64,000 nucleotides of DNA from Streptomyces sp. NBC_01276 (GCF_041435355.1 NZ_CP108442.1:3162001-3226000); one strand, 5' to 3'; positions 21,714-31,356 are shown, counted from the stretch's first letter. A program made the numbers and translations. The notes: generated by a model not told the origin, from the letters alone.

Positions 21714-22442
21714 TCAGACAGCGGCCGGGTCTTCCTCGACGAGGAGGTTCCGGGTGCGGTTGGAGTCCAGCTGGATGCCGGGGCCCATCGTGGTGCTGAG
21801 GGCGGCCTTCTTGATGTAGCGGCCCTTGGCGGCGGACGGCTTCAGACGGATGATCTCGTCCAGGGCCGCCGCGTAGTTCTCGACCAGCTGCTCATCGGAG
21901 AAGGAGACCTTGCCGATGATGAAGTGCAGGTTCGAGTGCTTGTCGACGCGGAACTCGATCTTGCCACCCTTGATCTCGGTGACAGCCTTGGCGACGTCCA
22001 TCGTGACGGTGCCGGTCTTCGGGTTCGGCATGAGGCCACGGGGACCGAGCACGCGGCCGAGGCGGCCGACCTTGCCCATGAGGTCCGGGGTGGCCACAAC
22101 GGCGTCGAACTCGTTGAGGCGGTTGCCCTTAGCGATCTCGTTGATCAGCTCGTCGTCGCCGACAATGTCGGCGCCGGCGGCCACCGCGGCCGCAGCACGG
22201 TCACCGGTCGCGAAGACCAGGACCCGGGCGGTCTTGCCGGTGCCGTGCGGGAGGTTCACGGTGCCACGGACCATCTGGTCGGCCTTACGCGGGTCGACAC
22301 CCAGACGGAAGGCGACCTCGACGGTGCTGTCGAACTTGGTCGCGGAGGTCTCCTTGGCGAGACGGACGGCCTCGAGCGGGGCGTAGAGCTTTTCCCGGTC
22401 GACCTTGGCGTCCGCAGCGCGGAGAGTCTTGCTGCGCTTCAC
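21714..22442 (-). CDS. rplA: 50S ribosomal protein L1
   Basis: 242-residue 23S rRNA-binding protein of the mobile L1 stalk. The GTG start at 22442 has AGGAGCAGAA before it. Conserved [15 protein letters not shown] and the [19 protein letters not shown] strand-turn are intact. It follows rplK by 86 bases. In bacteria L1 represses this operon by binding its mRNA; an L1 operator was not resolved here. Confidence 0.97.
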   Translation of the reverse strand: MKRSKTLRAADAKVDREKLYAPLEAVRLAKETSATKFDSTVEVAFRLGVDPRKADQMVRGTVNLPHGTGKTARVLVFATGDRAAAAVAAGADIVGDDELINEIAKGNRLNEFDAVVATPDLMGKVGRLGRVLGPRGLMPNPKTGTVTMDVAKAVTEIKGGKIEFRVDKHSNLHFIIGKVSFSDEQLVENYAAALDEIIRLKPSAAKGRYIKKAALSTTMGPGIQLDSNRTRNLLVEEDPAAV

Positions 22443-22528
22443 TTCTGCTCCTGTGTTGTGACTTCAGGCGTGGAGTCGTGGTGCGGACCAGCGCTTGGTC
22501 CTACCACTGTCGTGCTGGGGTGGCTGAA

Positions 22529-22963
22529 TCAGCCTTCGACCGTGATGCCCATCGAACGCGCGGTGCCGGCGATGATCTTCTCGGCGGCGTCGATGTCGTT
22601 GGCGTTCAGGTCGGGCATCTTGATCGTGGCGATCTCGCGGACCTGGTCACGCGTCAGCTTGGCGACCTTGGTCTTGTGCGGCTCGCCAGAGCCCTTCTCC
22701 ACGCCCGCGCTCTTCAGGATGAGGCGCGCGGCCGGCGGAGTCTTGGTGATGAAGGTGAAGGAACGGTCCTCGTAGACCGTGATCTCCACCGGCACGACCA
22801 TGCCACGCTGCGACTCGGTCGCGGCGTTGTAGGCCTTGCAGAACTCCATGATGTTGACGCCGTGCTGACCGAGCGCGGGGCCGACCGGCGGAGCCGGGTT
22901 GGCCGCACCGGCCTTGATCTGGAGCTTGATAAGCCCCGTGATCTTCTTCTTCTTGGGAGGCAT
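22529..22963 (-). CDS. rplK: 50S ribosomal protein L11
   Basis: 144 residues, [20 protein letters not shown]. It forms the GTPase-associated centre with 23S rRNA. The proline-rich thiostrepton-contact segment [20 protein letters not shown] (22-41) is wild type, so L11-based thiopeptide resistance is not expected. First gene of rplK-rplA, 170 bases downstream of nusG with a terminator between them. Confidence 0.98.
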
Positions 22964-23068
22964 TGCTCTCTCCGGGTCCTAGTGAGAGTTTTCAGCCGCC
23001 AACCGGTCATCCGGATGGAGGCATACCGCACCACGATAACGGGTATAGGCGCGGGGCTAAAAACCGAG

Positions 23069-23104
23069 CAGGTCAGACCGCCCTTCGCGGGCTGGTCTGA
23101 CCTG
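23069..23104 (-). terminator. Terminator after nusG
   Basis: Long stem CAGGTCAGACC/GGTCTGACCTG with inner GCCC/GGGC and a TTCGC loop, separated by a single bulged T. It lies 30 bases beyond the nusG stop and cleanly splits secE-nusG from rplKA. Confidence 0.85.
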
Positions 23105-23133
23105 TTTCGGAAGCGTCGCTCAGAAGATCTGGA

Positions 23134-24060
23134 TCAGTTCTTCTGGATCTGGTCGAAGCTCAGCTCGACCGGGGTCTCGCGGCCGAAGATCTCCACGAGG
23201 CCCTTGACCTTCTTCGAGTCCGGGTTGATCTCGTTGATCGTCGCCTGCAGCGTGGCGAACGGGCCGTCGGTGACGGTGACCGAGTCGCCGACCTCGAAGT
23301 CCAGGACCTCGATGGTGCGCTTGACGGCGGGGGCCGGCAGACCGGCCTCCTCGGCAGCCTGCTTGGCCGCCTTCTCCTGCGCCTCGGGGGCGAGCATCTT
23401 GACGATCTCGTCGAGGGTCAGCGGGTACGGGTCGTAGGCGTTGCCCACGAAGCCGGTGACGCCCGGGGTGTTGCGGACGACGCCCCAGGACTCGTTCGTC
23501 AGATCCATGCGGACGAGAACGTAACCGGGCAGCTTGTTCTGCCGGACGTTCTTGCGCTCGCCGTTCTTGATCTGGACGATCTCTTCCTCGGGCACCTCGG
23601 CCTGGTAGATGAACTCCTCGACGTTCAGCGAGACGGCACGCTGTTCGAGGTTCGCCTTCACGCGCTTCTCGTAGCCCGCGTAGGTGTGGATCACGTACCA
23701 CTCGCCGGGGAGCAGGCGCAGCTCGTCGCGGAGGGCCTGGATGGGGTCGACCGGCTCGGCGGGCTCGACCTCGGCGGCCTCTTCGGCCTCCTCGTCGGCC
23801 TCGGCCAGGGCGTCGCCCTCGTCCTCGTCGGCGTCCTCGTCCTCGACGTCGGCGGCCTCTTCGGCGTCGGCGTCGTCATCGGCCTCGGCGTCGACCTCGT
23901 CCTCGACGTGCAGGGCGGCTTCCTCGGCGGCGATGCCGGCCTCGGCGTCGGCGAGCTCGGCCTCGTCGGGGTCCACAGCGTCTGCCGCCTCGACGATGTC
24001 GAGCTCGTCCTCGACGGACTCGACGGAGTCGTGGCTCACGTTCAGGTTCGGGTCAGACAC
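23134..24060 (-). CDS. nusG: Transcription elongation/antitermination factor NusG
   Basis: 308 residues from the GTG at 24060 ([15 protein letters not shown]). Residues ~20-115 are an Asp/Glu/Ala-rich acidic extension typical of actinobacteria and absent from the ~180-residue E. coli protein. The NGN domain starts at [20 protein letters not shown] (~125-144) and the KOW domain is at the C-terminus ([12 protein letters not shown]). It binds the beta' clamp of RNA polymerase and links it to the ribosome or Rho. It follows secE, the universal pairing. The open frame extends beyond the start but without an RBS. Confidence 0.97.
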   Translation of the reverse strand: MSDPNLNVSHDSVESVEDELDIVEAADAVDPDEAELADAEAGIAAEEAALHVEDEVDAEADDDADAEEAADVEDEDADEDEGDALAEADEEAEEAAEVEPAEPVDPIQALRDELRLLPGEWYVIHTYAGYEKRVKANLEQRAVSLNVEEFIYQAEVPEEEIVQIKNGERKNVRQNKLPGYVLVRMDLTNESWGVVRNTPGVTGFVGNAYDPYPLTLDEIVKMLAPEAQEKAAKQAAEEAGLPAPAVKRTIEVLDFEVGDSVTVTDGPFATLQATINEINPDSKKVKGLVEIFGRETPVELSFDQIQKN

Positions 24061-24108
24061 GGTGGCTGCTTCTTCCTGGATACAAAAGGTGGTGGAACAT
24101 GCGAAAAC

Positions 24109-24134
24109 GGGCGGCACCCATCAAGGCGCCGCCC
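24109..24134 (-). terminator. Terminator-like hairpin between secE and nusG
   Basis: GGGCGGC/GCCGCCC stem followed on the minus strand by GTTTTC, within the 84-base secE-nusG gap. It may act as a partial terminator, lowering nusG relative to secE, or as an RNA-processing site. Confidence 0.5.
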
Positions 24135-24144
24135 TCCGCGGGGA

Positions 24145-24426
24145 TCAGCCGAAGACGAACTTGATGGCTTCCTGGAACCCATAGTCAATCACGGTCACCA
24201 GACCGATCATGATGACGACGAAGACAATCACCACGGTGGTGTACGTCGAGAGCTGGTTACGGGTGGGCCATACGACCTTGCGGAGTTCCGCGACGATCTG
24301 GCGGTAGAAAAGCGCGAGACGGCCGAGAGGGCCCTTCTTGCCGCGCTTGCCGCCCTTGCGGGCCTTCTTCTCGCGGGTGTCGTCCTCGGCGTCAGGCATG
24401 TCGATGGAGCCCAGGGCGTCCGTCAC
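24145..24426 (-). CDS. secE: Preprotein translocase subunit SecE
   Basis: 93 residues from the GTG at 24426 (TDALGSIDMPDAEDDT), with AGGTGAG upstream. A basic cytoplasmic region (KKARKGGKRGKKG) and an amphipathic segment (RQIVAELRKVVWPTRNQL) precede the single membrane helix (~60-82). It clamps SecY in the translocon. The very long overlapping open frame back to 26136 is antisense to the aminotransferase gene and is not real. tRNA-Trp lies 104 bases upstream on the same strand. Confidence 0.96.
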   Translation of the reverse strand: MTDALGSIDMPDAEDDTREKKARKGGKRGKKGPLGRLALFYRQIVAELRKVVWPTRNQLSTYTTVVIVFVVIMIGLVTVIDYGFQEAIKFVFG

Positions 24427-24530
24427 GTCTCTCACCTGAATCCGGGTCGTGGCCGTAGCCGCGCCCGGTTGCGCCGCACGGCGTTGCATCGAAGTACGTA
24501 CCTGCGCACACGTCCGAGAGGAGTGTGAAG

Positions 24531-24603
24531 CAGGGCCGGAGGGACTCGAACCCCCAACCGCTGGTTTTGGAGACCAGTGCTCTACCAATTGAGCTACGAC
24601 CCT
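24531..24603 (-). tRNA. tRNA-Trp (anticodon CCA)
   Basis: A 73-base cloverleaf. Acceptor AGGGTCG pairs with CGGCCCT (one G-T), the D arm starts GCTC, the anticodon loop CTCCAAA gives CCA, and the T-loop is TTCGAGT. Discriminator is G and the 3' CCA is not encoded. It sits at the head of the secE-nusG unit. Confidence 0.97.
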
Positions 24604-24795
24604 TTGCGCCCCCCAACCTACCGCATCCGAGCGAGTGCACGGAGTGCTCACGCTCTGGGGCCGCTGTTGAGGACCAACGACAGGTGAGTGTACGTGGTCC
24701 GGGCCCTGACGTCGAACAGAAGACATCCGGACCTGCTCCGTCCGGTGTTTGAAACGGTGTGCGGCGGCTCGAAGGCGTCTGGGACGATTGGCCGC

Positions 24796-26022
24796 ATGAC
24801 CTCTGCAACGCCTTCCTCCGAGCGCCGGGTGTCCGCCCGTATCGGCGCCATTTCCGAGTCCGCCACCCTCGCCGTCGACGCCAAGGCCAAGGCCCTCAAG
24901 GCCGCCGGGCGCCCGGTGATCGGCTTCGGTGCGGGCGAGCCCGACTTCCCGACCCCGGACTACATCGTCGAGGCCGCGGTCGAGGCCTGCCGCAACCCGA
25001 AGTACCACCGCTACACGCCGGCCGGCGGTCTGCCCGAGCTGAAGGCCGCGATCGCCGCCAAGACGCTGCGCGACTCGGGCTACGAGGTGGACGCCTCCCA
25101 GGTCCTGGTGACCAACGGCGGCAAGCAGGCCATCTACGAGGCCTTCGCCGCCGTCCTCGACCCGGGCGACGAGGTCATCGTCCCGGCCCCGTACTGGACC
25201 ACCTACCCGGAGTCGATCCGCCTCGCGGGCGGCGTCCCGGTCGAGGTCGTCGCCGACGAGACCACCGGCTACCGGGTCTCCGTCGAGCAGCTGGAGGCCG
25301 CGCGCACCGAGCGCACCAAGGTCGTCCTGTTCGTCTCCCCGTCCAACCCGACGGGCGCCGTGTACTCCGAGGCCGACGCGAAGGCGATCGGCGAGTGGGC
25401 CGCCGAGCACGGCCTGTGGGTGCTCACGGACGAGATCTACGAGCACCTGGTCTACGGCGACGCGAAGTTCACCTCGCTGCCGGTCCTGGTCCCGGCGCTG
25501 CGCGACAAGTGCATCGTCGTCAACGGCGTCGCCAAGACGTACGCGATGACGGGCTGGCGCGTGGGCTGGGTCATCGCCCCGCAGGACGTCATCAAGGCGG
25601 CGACCAACCTGCAGTCGCACGCCACCTCCAACGTCTCCAACGTGGCCCAGGTCGCGGCGCTGGCCGCCGTCTCGGGCAACCTGGACGCGGTCGCGGAGAT
25701 GCGCAAGGCCTTCGACCGCCGCCGCCAGACCATGGTCAGGATGCTGAACGAGATCGACGGCGTCTTCTGCCCGACCCCCGAGGGCGCGTTCTACGCGTAC
25801 CCGTCGGTGAAGGAGCTCCTCGGCAAGGAGATCCGCGGCAAGCGCCCGCAGACCTCGGTCGAGCTCGCGGCCCTGATCCTGGACGAGGCCGAGGTCGCGG
25901 TCGTCCCGGGCGAGGCCTTCGGCACCCCGGGCTACCTGCGCCTGTCCTACGCCCTGGGCGACGAGGACCTGGTCGAGGGCGTCTCCCGCGTCCAGAAGCT
26001 CCTGGCGGAGGCCAAGGCCTAG
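24796..26022 (+). CDS. Aspartate/aromatic-type aminotransferase (class I PLP enzyme)
   Basis: 408 residues from the ATG at 24796 ([16 protein letters not shown]). Fold-type I features: the substrate segment [37 protein letters not shown] and the PLP lysine K247 in [16 protein letters not shown]. The SEPDFPTP-like segment and length fit the Igamma subgroup of aspartate aminotransferases (AspC of actinobacteria and Thermus). It converts aspartate and 2-oxoglutarate to oxaloacetate and glutamate in the cytoplasm. It is divergent from tRNA-Trp and ends at a perfect terminator. Confidence 0.92.
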   Translation: MTSATPSSERRVSARIGAISESATLAVDAKAKALKAAGRPVIGFGAGEPDFPTPDYIVEAAVEACRNPKYHRYTPAGGLPELKAAIAAKTLRDSGYEVDASQVLVTNGGKQAIYEAFAAVLDPGDEVIVPAPYWTTYPESIRLAGGVPVEVVADETTGYRVSVEQLEAARTERTKVVLFVSPSNPTGAVYSEADAKAIGEWAAEHGLWVLTDEIYEHLVYGDAKFTSLPVLVPALRDKCIVVNGVAKTYAMTGWRVGWVIAPQDVIKAATNLQSHATSNVSNVAQVAALAAVSGNLDAVAEMRKAFDRRRQTMVRMLNEIDGVFCPTPEGAFYAYPSVKELLGKEIRGKRPQTSVELAALILDEAEVAVVPGEAFGTPGYLRLSYALGDEDLVEGVSRVQKLLAEAKA

Positions 26023-26044
26023 GCCTGGGTCCGGGAGCGGGTAC

Positions 26045-26078
26045 GGAGCGGCGCCACCCTGTCGGGTGGCGCCGCTCC
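26045..26078 (+). terminator. Terminator after aminotransferase gene
   Basis: Perfect 15-bp stem GGAGCGGCGCCACCC with a TGTC loop, 22 bases after the stop. Confidence 0.85.
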
Positions 26079-26202
26079 GGCGTTTCCGGCCCCCGGGAAA
26101 CCGGGAACGGCGGGGGCCGGTCGGCATCGGATTCACGTTCGGGCAATGTCCCGTTCAGGCAATCCGCTGCCAATCGGGTGAGCGATGCGGCAGGATCACC
26201 AG

Positions 26203-27222
26203 ATGGAGCACGTACGCGATCTCACGCTTCTGCCGAAGGCCCACCTGCACCTGCACTTCACCGGCTCGATGCGCCCGTCGACCCTGCTGGAGCTGGCCGA
26301 CAAGTACGGCGTCCGGCTGCCGGACGCCCTGACCGCCGGGGAACCGCCCAAGCTCCGGGCCACGGACGAGCGCGGCTGGTTCCGCTTCCAGCGGCTCTAC
26401 GACGCCGCCCGGTCCTGCCTGCGCGAGCCCGACGACATCCGCCGCCTGGTCCGCGAGGCCGCCGAGGAGGACGTCCGGGACGGCAGCGGGTGGCTGGAGA
26501 TCCAGGTGGACCCCACCTCCTACGCCCCGCTGCTCGGCGGCATGATCCCGGCCGTGGAGATCATCCTCGACGCCGTCGACGCGGCCTCCCGCGAGACGGG
26601 CCTGGGCATGCGGGTCCTCATCGCCGCCAACCGCATGAAGCACCCCCTCGACGCCCGTACCCTCGCCCGCCTCGCCGTCCGCTACGCCGACCGCGGCATC
26701 GTCGGCTTCGGGCTCTCCAACGACGAACGCCGCGGCATGGCCCGGGACTTCGACCGCGCCTTCGCCATCGCCCGGGAGGGCGGTCTGCTCGCGGCCCCGC
26801 ACGGCGGTGAGCTCACCGGGCCCTCCTCCGTCCGCGACTGCCTCGACGATCTGCACGCGGCCCGCATCGGGCACGGCGTACGGGCCGCCGAGGACCCCCG
26901 GCTGCTGAAGCGGCTCGCCGACCGGCAGATCACCTGCGAGGTCTGCCCGGCCTCCAACGTGGCGCTCGGCGTCTACGAGCGGCCCGAGGACGTGCCGCTG
27001 CGCACCCTCTTCGAAGCCGGGGTGCCCATGGCGCTGGGCGCGGACGACCCGCTGCTGTTCGGGTCCCGGCTCGCGGCCCAGTACGAGATCGCCCGCCGCC
27101 ACCACGCCTTCACGGACGCGGAGCTCGCCGAGCTGGCGCGGCAGTCGGTGCGCGGCTCGGCCGCGCCCGAAGAGGTGAAGGCCAAGCTGCTGGACGGGAT
27201 CGACCACTGGCTCAACGGGTGA
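26203..27222 (+). CDS. add: Adenosine deaminase
   Basis: 339 residues from the ATG at 26203 (MEHVRDLTLLPKAHLHLH), preferred over the ATG six codons upstream because AGGA lies eight bases before it. It hydrolyses adenosine to inosine in purine salvage. TIM-barrel metal and catalytic residues are visible: HLH near 16-18 (HFTGSM), HGGE, RIGHGVRA and the ADDP aspartates. It is a member of the amidohydrolase superfamily. Substrate could also be an adenine- or futalosine-type relative, but the HxH...HGGE...GHG...DDP set is standard. The last 11 bases overlap the convergent gene at 27212. Confidence 0.85.
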   Translation: MEHVRDLTLLPKAHLHLHFTGSMRPSTLLELADKYGVRLPDALTAGEPPKLRATDERGWFRFQRLYDAARSCLREPDDIRRLVREAAEEDVRDGSGWLEIQVDPTSYAPLLGGMIPAVEIILDAVDAASRETGLGMRVLIAANRMKHPLDARTLARLAVRYADRGIVGFGLSNDERRGMARDFDRAFAIAREGGLLAAPHGGELTGPSSVRDCLDDLHAARIGHGVRAAEDPRLLKRLADRQITCEVCPASNVALGVYERPEDVPLRTLFEAGVPMALGADDPLLFGSRLAAQYEIARRHHAFTDAELAELARQSVRGSAAPEEVKAKLLDGIDHWLNG

Positions 27223-27628
27223 GCCGCAGGTCCCCCTCGTAGCAGTCGGCCCGTACCCGGTGGCCGTCCACGAAGACGATCTCCAGGTGGGTACGGCCCT
27301 GCTCGGGGACGGCGAACTCGGCGACCGAGGCGACGGTCTGGCCGAGGTGGCGCAGGAAGGGGTGGTCGCCGAGGTCCTCGCCGACCTCGATCCGGCCCCA
27401 CTCCCCCATGTCGTAGGGCTCGTGGGGCGTGGCGGACTCGACGATGAGGCACTGGTCCGAGCCGGTGGTGATCCGCGTGGACTCGCCGTCGCTGTCGATC
27501 AGCCAGACGTCGAGCGGCGCCTCGGAGCGCTCGCCCTCGCAGATGTGCCAGGAGGCGACGACCCGGCTGATCTCGCGGCCCACCAGGCGGGTGGGGTCCG
27601 TACCGGCCCCGTGCAGGGGGCAGTGCAT
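27212..27628 (-). CDS. Conserved hypothetical protein
   Basis: 138 residues, starting MHCPLHGAGTDPTRLVGREI one base after the murB stop, so it is co-transcribed with murB. No membrane segment or signal peptide. The sequence alternates beta strands (DVWLIDSDGESTRITTG, THLEIVFVDGHRVRADCYEG) and has an acidic centre. No catalytic signature was recognised. It overlaps adenosine deaminase tail-to-tail by 11 bases. Confidence 0.7.
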   Translation of the reverse strand: MHCPLHGAGTDPTRLVGREISRVVASWHICEGERSEAPLDVWLIDSDGESTRITTGSDQCLIVESATPHEPYDMGEWGRIEVGEDLGDHPFLRHLGQTVASVAEFAVPEQGRTHLEIVFVDGHRVRADCYEGDLRLTR

Positions 27629-27629
27629 G

Positions 27630-28685
27630 TCAGAGGTGGACGCCGACCGTCACCGGCTCGTTGACGAGGGTGACGCCGAACGCCGCGTGGACTCCGGCGA
27701 CGACCTCGCGGGCCAGGGTGAGGAGGTCTTCGGTGGTGGCCTCGCCGCGGTTGGTGAGGGCGAGGGTGTGCTTGGTGGAGATGCGGGCGGGGCCGGTGCC
27801 GTAGCCCTTGGTGAATCCGGCCTTGTCGATCAGCCAGGCCGCGCTGGTCTTCGTACGGCCCTCGCCGGCCGGGTAGGCGGGCGGGGCGGTGTCGGGGCCG
27901 AGGCGGTCCTGGGCGCGGGCGAGGAAGGCGGCGTAGGCCTCGTCGGTCAGGATCGGGTTGTGGAAGAAGGAGCCCGCGGACCAGGTGTCGTGGTCCGCGG
28001 GGTCGAGGACCATGCCCTTGCCCGCGCGCAGGCGCAGGACGGTCTCGCGGGCGAGGGCGGCCGGGACCCGGTCGCCGGCCTCGACTCCGAGGGCGCGGGC
28101 CGTCTCGGGGTACTTGACCGGGGCGGAGAGGCCGCCGGCGTCTTCCAGGGCGAAGCGGACGCGCAGGACGACGTATCGGTCGGGCTGGTCCTTGAAGGTG
28201 CTGTTGCGGTAGCGGAACGCGCACTCGGCGGCGGAGAGGGTGACCGTCGTGCCGGTGGCGCGGTCGTAGGCGACGACCTCGGTGATGGTGTCGCAGACTT
28301 CCTGGCCGTACGCCCCGACGTTCTGGATCGGGGTGGCTCCGGCCGAGCCGGGGATGCCGGCGAGGCATTCGATGCCCGCGAGGCCCGCTTCGACGGTGCG
28401 GGCGACGGCGTCGCTCCAGTTCTCGCCGGCGGCGAGTTCCAGGGTGGTGCCGTCGAGGGTGAAGCCCGTGGTCGCGATGCGCAGGGCGGTTCCGGCGAAG
28501 CCCCGGTCGCCGATGACCAGGTTGCTGCCGCCTCCGATGATCAGGAGGGGGGTGCCGCTCGCGTCGGCGGCGCGTACGGCGTCGACCACCTCGGCGTCGG
28601 TGGTCGCGGTGACCAGCCGGGCCGCCGGGCCGCCGAGGCGGAAGGTGGTCAGCGGGGCGAGGGGGGCGTCGTGGAGTTCCTGCAC
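27630..28685 (-). CDS. murB: UDP-N-acetylenolpyruvoylglucosamine reductase
   Basis: 351 residues from the GTG at 28685 (QELHDAPLAPLTTFRLGG); an in-frame ATG at 28730 would add 15 residues not typical of the family. This FAD enzyme reduces enolpyruvyl-UDP-GlcNAc with NADPH to UDP-MurNAc in peptidoglycan synthesis. FAD-binding IIGGGSNLVIGD, GIPGSAGATPIQNVGAYGQE and the catalytic-serine segment SAGSFFHNPIL are present. A single-domain-3 type I MurB of normal length. The following small gene starts one base after it. Confidence 0.95.
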   Translation of the reverse strand: MQELHDAPLAPLTTFRLGGPAARLVTATTDAEVVDAVRAADASGTPLLIIGGGSNLVIGDRGFAGTALRIATTGFTLDGTTLELAAGENWSDAVARTVEAGLAGIECLAGIPGSAGATPIQNVGAYGQEVCDTITEVVAYDRATGTTVTLSAAECAFRYRNSTFKDQPDRYVVLRVRFALEDAGGLSAPVKYPETARALGVEAGDRVPAALARETVLRLRAGKGMVLDPADHDTWSAGSFFHNPILTDEAYAAFLARAQDRLGPDTAPPAYPAGEGRTKTSAAWLIDKAGFTKGYGTGPARISTKHTLALTNRGEATTEDLLTLAREVVAGVHAAFGVTLVNEPVTVGVHL

Positions 28686-28730
28686 GTGGACAAGAGTACG
28701 GTCCGTCCCCCTCGCATCCCGGCGGGGCAC

Positions 28731-29129
28731 TCAGTAGGCCCGCTTCCGCTCCGCCAGACGGCGCTCGGCCTCGGCCCAGCCGATGGGCAGCTCCGAGGCG
28801 GGCGCGGTCCAGTAGGTGAAGGCGGACTCCTTCATGAAGGCTGCGGCCGCGCGCGAGCTGGAGCGGTGGGGCTCGCTGCGGGCGAAGCGGTGGAGGGCGT
28901 CCGGGTCCTCCCAGGCGGAGAGGGTCAGGAAGGTGCGGCGGGTCACCCGGGCGCGGAGGGCGACGCCGTGGGCGCCGGGGGCCTTGCGGATCTGGCGGAT
29001 GATGCCGGGGGCCTTGAGGAAGAACCTGAGCGCCCCGATGAGGGTCTCGGTCTCGAAGCGGGAGGCCATGACGTATACCTCGGCGTCGGGGGCGGGCTCG
29101 TCGGGCGTGGACCAGGGCACGTCGGGCAT
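28731..29129 (-). CDS. Small ABM-like (dimeric alpha/beta-barrel) protein
   Basis: 132 residues. The layout EVYVMASRFE, a helix, VALRARVTRRTFLTLSAWED, then PDALHRFARSEPHR matches the ferredoxin-like dimeric barrel fold of antibiotic-biosynthesis-monooxygenase and heme-degrading or DUF3291-type proteins. No heme or substrate ligand can be assigned. It lies 31 bases downstream of the MFS exporter gene and may belong to its transcript. It may modify or sense a small molecule exported by that pump; this is inference. Confidence 0.6.
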   Translation of the reverse strand: MPDVPWSTPDEPAPDAEVYVMASRFETETLIGALRFFLKAPGIIRQIRKAPGAHGVALRARVTRRTFLTLSAWEDPDALHRFARSEPHRSSSRAAAAFMKESAFTYWTAPASELPIGWAEAERRLAERKRAY

Positions 29130-29160
29130 GACTGTCGTTCCTTCGCTCTCGTCCGGGGCT

Positions 29161-30621
29161 TCAGCGGGTGGTGGGGACCTTGTCCGTGGATACGGCCGCG
29201 GTGGGGGTGGGGGTGGGGGTGGCCTGGGCGGACTGGGCGGGCTGGGTGGAGCGGCGGGGCAAGAGCAGGGCCAGGGCGGCCGCCAGGGCGACCGCGGCGG
29301 CGCCGATCCACAGGGCGGGGACGGTCCCGTCGGTGAAGGCCTGCGGGCTCTCGTAGCCGCCCCGGCTGGAGAAGACCGAGGCCAGGACTGCCACGCCGAG
29401 GGCTCCGCCGACCTCGCGGAGGGCGTTGTTGGTGCCGGAGGCCTTGCCCTGGTCGGCGGGGGTGACGGTGGACATCAGCACGTTGTTGGCCGGGGCGAAG
29501 TACAGGGACATGCCGATCCCGCTGAGGACCAGGGCGGGGAGCTGGGCGACGTAGGAGACGTCCGGGGCGAGGACCACCGCGAACCAGCCGAGGCCGAGCG
29601 CCTGGAGGGCCAGCCCGGCGACGACGACGGGGCGTCCGCCGATCCGGTCGGACACGATGCCCGCGATCGGGGCGACGATCATCCCCATGCCGGTCCAGGG
29701 CAGCATGCGCAGACCCGCCTCGGTGGGCGAGTAGCCGGCGACGCCCTGGAGGAACTGGCTGAGCAGGAAGATCGACCCGAACATGCCGAGGTACATCAGC
29801 AGGCTGGCGAAGTTGATCCCGAAGAAGCCCCGGCTGCGGAAGAGCCGCATGGGGAGCATGGGGTTCGCGCTGTTGAAGCCGTGGTGGACGAAGCCCCCGA
29901 TGAGGGCGCTGCCCGCGATCAGGCCGGTGAGGACGGGGGCGCTGGTCCAGCCGTGGGCGTTGGCGTTGACGAGTCCGTAGACGACCCCGAAGAGCCCGCC
30001 GCTGATGAGGAGGGTGCCGGGAACGTCGAGGCGGGAGTTCGGGGCGGTGGACTCGGCGAGGCGCAGGCGGGCGAGCGGGATCAGGGCGAGGCCGATCGGC
30101 ACGTTGAGCCAGAAGATCCACTGCCAGGAGATGTGCTCGGTGAGGCTGCCCCCGATCAGCGGACCACTGGCGACGGCCAGACCGCTGACGGCTCCGTAGA
30201 TGCCGAGCGCCATGCCGCGCCGGGCGGCCGGGACGGCGGCGGTGAGCAGGGTGAGGGACAGCGGCATCATAACGGCGGCCCCGACGCCCTGGACGGCGCG
30301 GGCGGCGATCAGCTGGCCTATCCCGGGCGAGAGGGCGGCCGCGGCGGAGGCGCTGGTGAACACGGCGAGTCCGGCGATGAAGAGCCGGCGGCGCCCGAAG
30401 CGGTCCCCGAGGGCGGAGCCGAACATGAGCAGGACGGCGAAGGTGAGCGTGTAGGCGTTCACCGTCCACTCCAGGTCCTCCAGCTTGCCGCCGAGGTCGG
30501 CGCGGATGGCGGGCAGGGCGGTGGTGACGACGAGGTTGTCGAGCGCGGCCATGAAGCTGGCGGCCCCGGTGAGGACGAGGGCCCATACCGCGGGCCTGCT
30601 GAGCCGGTCTTGCTGGTTCAC
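29161..30621 (-). CDS. MFS drug:H+ antiporter, DHA2 (14-helix) family
   Basis: 486 residues from the GTG at 30621 (AGGGGGAATC upstream). Motif A GSALGDRFGRRRLF, motif C-like SGLAVASGPLIGG and LDNLVVTTALPAIRADL in helix 1 are typical of the EmrB/QacA group. About 14 membrane helices are visible, followed by a Thr/Pro/Ala-rich tail. It is predicted to export hydrophobic drugs or a natural product. A TetR-type operator covers its promoter region, and the regulator gene is immediately upstream on the same strand. Confidence 0.9.
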   Translation of the reverse strand: MNQQDRLSRPAVWALVLTGAASFMAALDNLVVTTALPAIRADLGGKLEDLEWTVNAYTLTFAVLLMFGSALGDRFGRRRLFIAGLAVFTSASAAAALSPGIGQLIAARAVQGVGAAVMMPLSLTLLTAAVPAARRGMALGIYGAVSGLAVASGPLIGGSLTEHISWQWIFWLNVPIGLALIPLARLRLAESTAPNSRLDVPGTLLISGGLFGVVYGLVNANAHGWTSAPVLTGLIAGSALIGGFVHHGFNSANPMLPMRLFRSRGFFGINFASLLMYLGMFGSIFLLSQFLQGVAGYSPTEAGLRMLPWTGMGMIVAPIAGIVSDRIGGRPVVVAGLALQALGLGWFAVVLAPDVSYVAQLPALVLSGIGMSLYFAPANNVLMSTVTPADQGKASGTNNALREVGGALGVAVLASVFSSRGGYESPQAFTDGTVPALWIGAAAVALAAALALLLPRRSTQPAQSAQATPTPTPTAAVSTDKVPTTR

Positions 30622-30638
30622 GATTCCCCCTGAAGGTT

Positions 30639-30658
30639 GTTAGTTATTGCTGACTAAC
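30639..30658. promoter_or_regulatory. TetR-type operator ahead of MFS gene
   Basis: Inverted repeat GTTAGT-N8-ACTAAC, 18 bases before the exporter start codon. The same half-sites and spacing recur in front of the tetR gene. Confidence 0.8.
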
Positions 30659-30712
30659 TTCGAAGCCCAGAAACCGGCCCGGGTCCGGGCCGGAGGGTGG
30701 GGTGGAGTGGGG

Positions 30713-31348
30713 CTAACGCGCGGGGGGTGCGGGCCGGGGTGACCCTGCACTCCCGGCGGCCGGCTCCCCCACGCCACCGTCGGCCCCTTCGGCCCCTTCG
30801 CCCCCGCCCGAGGGGTGGAGCCCCTCCCAGATGCGGTGGCCGGGCGGGAAGCCCATGGCGGTGAGGGTGTTGATGAGCATCCCGTAGGCCATGAAGGTGG
30901 TGGTCTCCTTGACGTCGCCACCGATCGGCACCGTCACGGTGTCCCACAACTTCAGCCAGCCCTCCCGCACGAGCTCACCGAGCTCGTGGTCGCCGGCGGC
31001 CTCCGCGGCGGAGACGGTGACGTACATCTGGAGCTGCATCTGGAGCACATGCGGGTCTTCGGCGATCAGCCGCATGTACGCGTCCGCCATCGCGCTCCGG
31101 GCCTCTTCGCCCTCCAGCCCCTCGGCCGCCCGGGCGAAAACGGCCCGGGTGGTCTCCAGGCACCGCGCGGACGCCGCGAGGAACATGGCCTGCTTGTTCG
31201 GAAAGAGCCGGAAGAGGTAGGGCTGCGAAACACCGACCTGCTTGGCGATCGCCTCGGTGGAGGTCCCGTAGTACCCCCCACGAGCGAACTCCTTGGCCGC
31301 CGCCCGAATGACGCTCTCACGCCGCTCTTCTGCACTCATCCTCACCAT
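30713..31348 (-). CDS. TetR-family repressor of the adjacent MFS exporter
   Basis: 211 residues. The N-terminal helix-turn-helix (SVIRAAAKEFARGGYYGTST then EAIAKQVGVSQPYLFRLFPN) is classic TetR. Residues ~60-185 form the ligand/dimer domain, and the C-terminus is Gly/Pro/Ala-rich and probably disordered. The start is the ATG at 31348, though a second ATG three codons in is possible. Matched operators before this gene and before the exporter imply autoregulation and ligand-induced export. Inducer unknown. Confidence 0.9.
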   Translation of the reverse strand: MVRMSAEERRESVIRAAAKEFARGGYYGTSTEAIAKQVGVSQPYLFRLFPNKQAMFLAASARCLETTRAVFARAAEGLEGEEARSAMADAYMRLIAEDPHVLQMQLQMYVTVSAAEAAGDHELGELVREGWLKLWDTVTVPIGGDVKETTTFMAYGMLINTLTAMGFPPGHRIWEGLHPSGGGEGAEGADGGVGEPAAGSAGSPRPAPPAR

Positions 31349-31356
31349 GCCTCAAA

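Noticed and set aside
24145..26136. 663-codon minus-strand frame ending in SecE
   Set aside because: Only the last 93 codons are SecE; the rest is antisense to the aminotransferase gene and passes through the tRNA-Trp gene.
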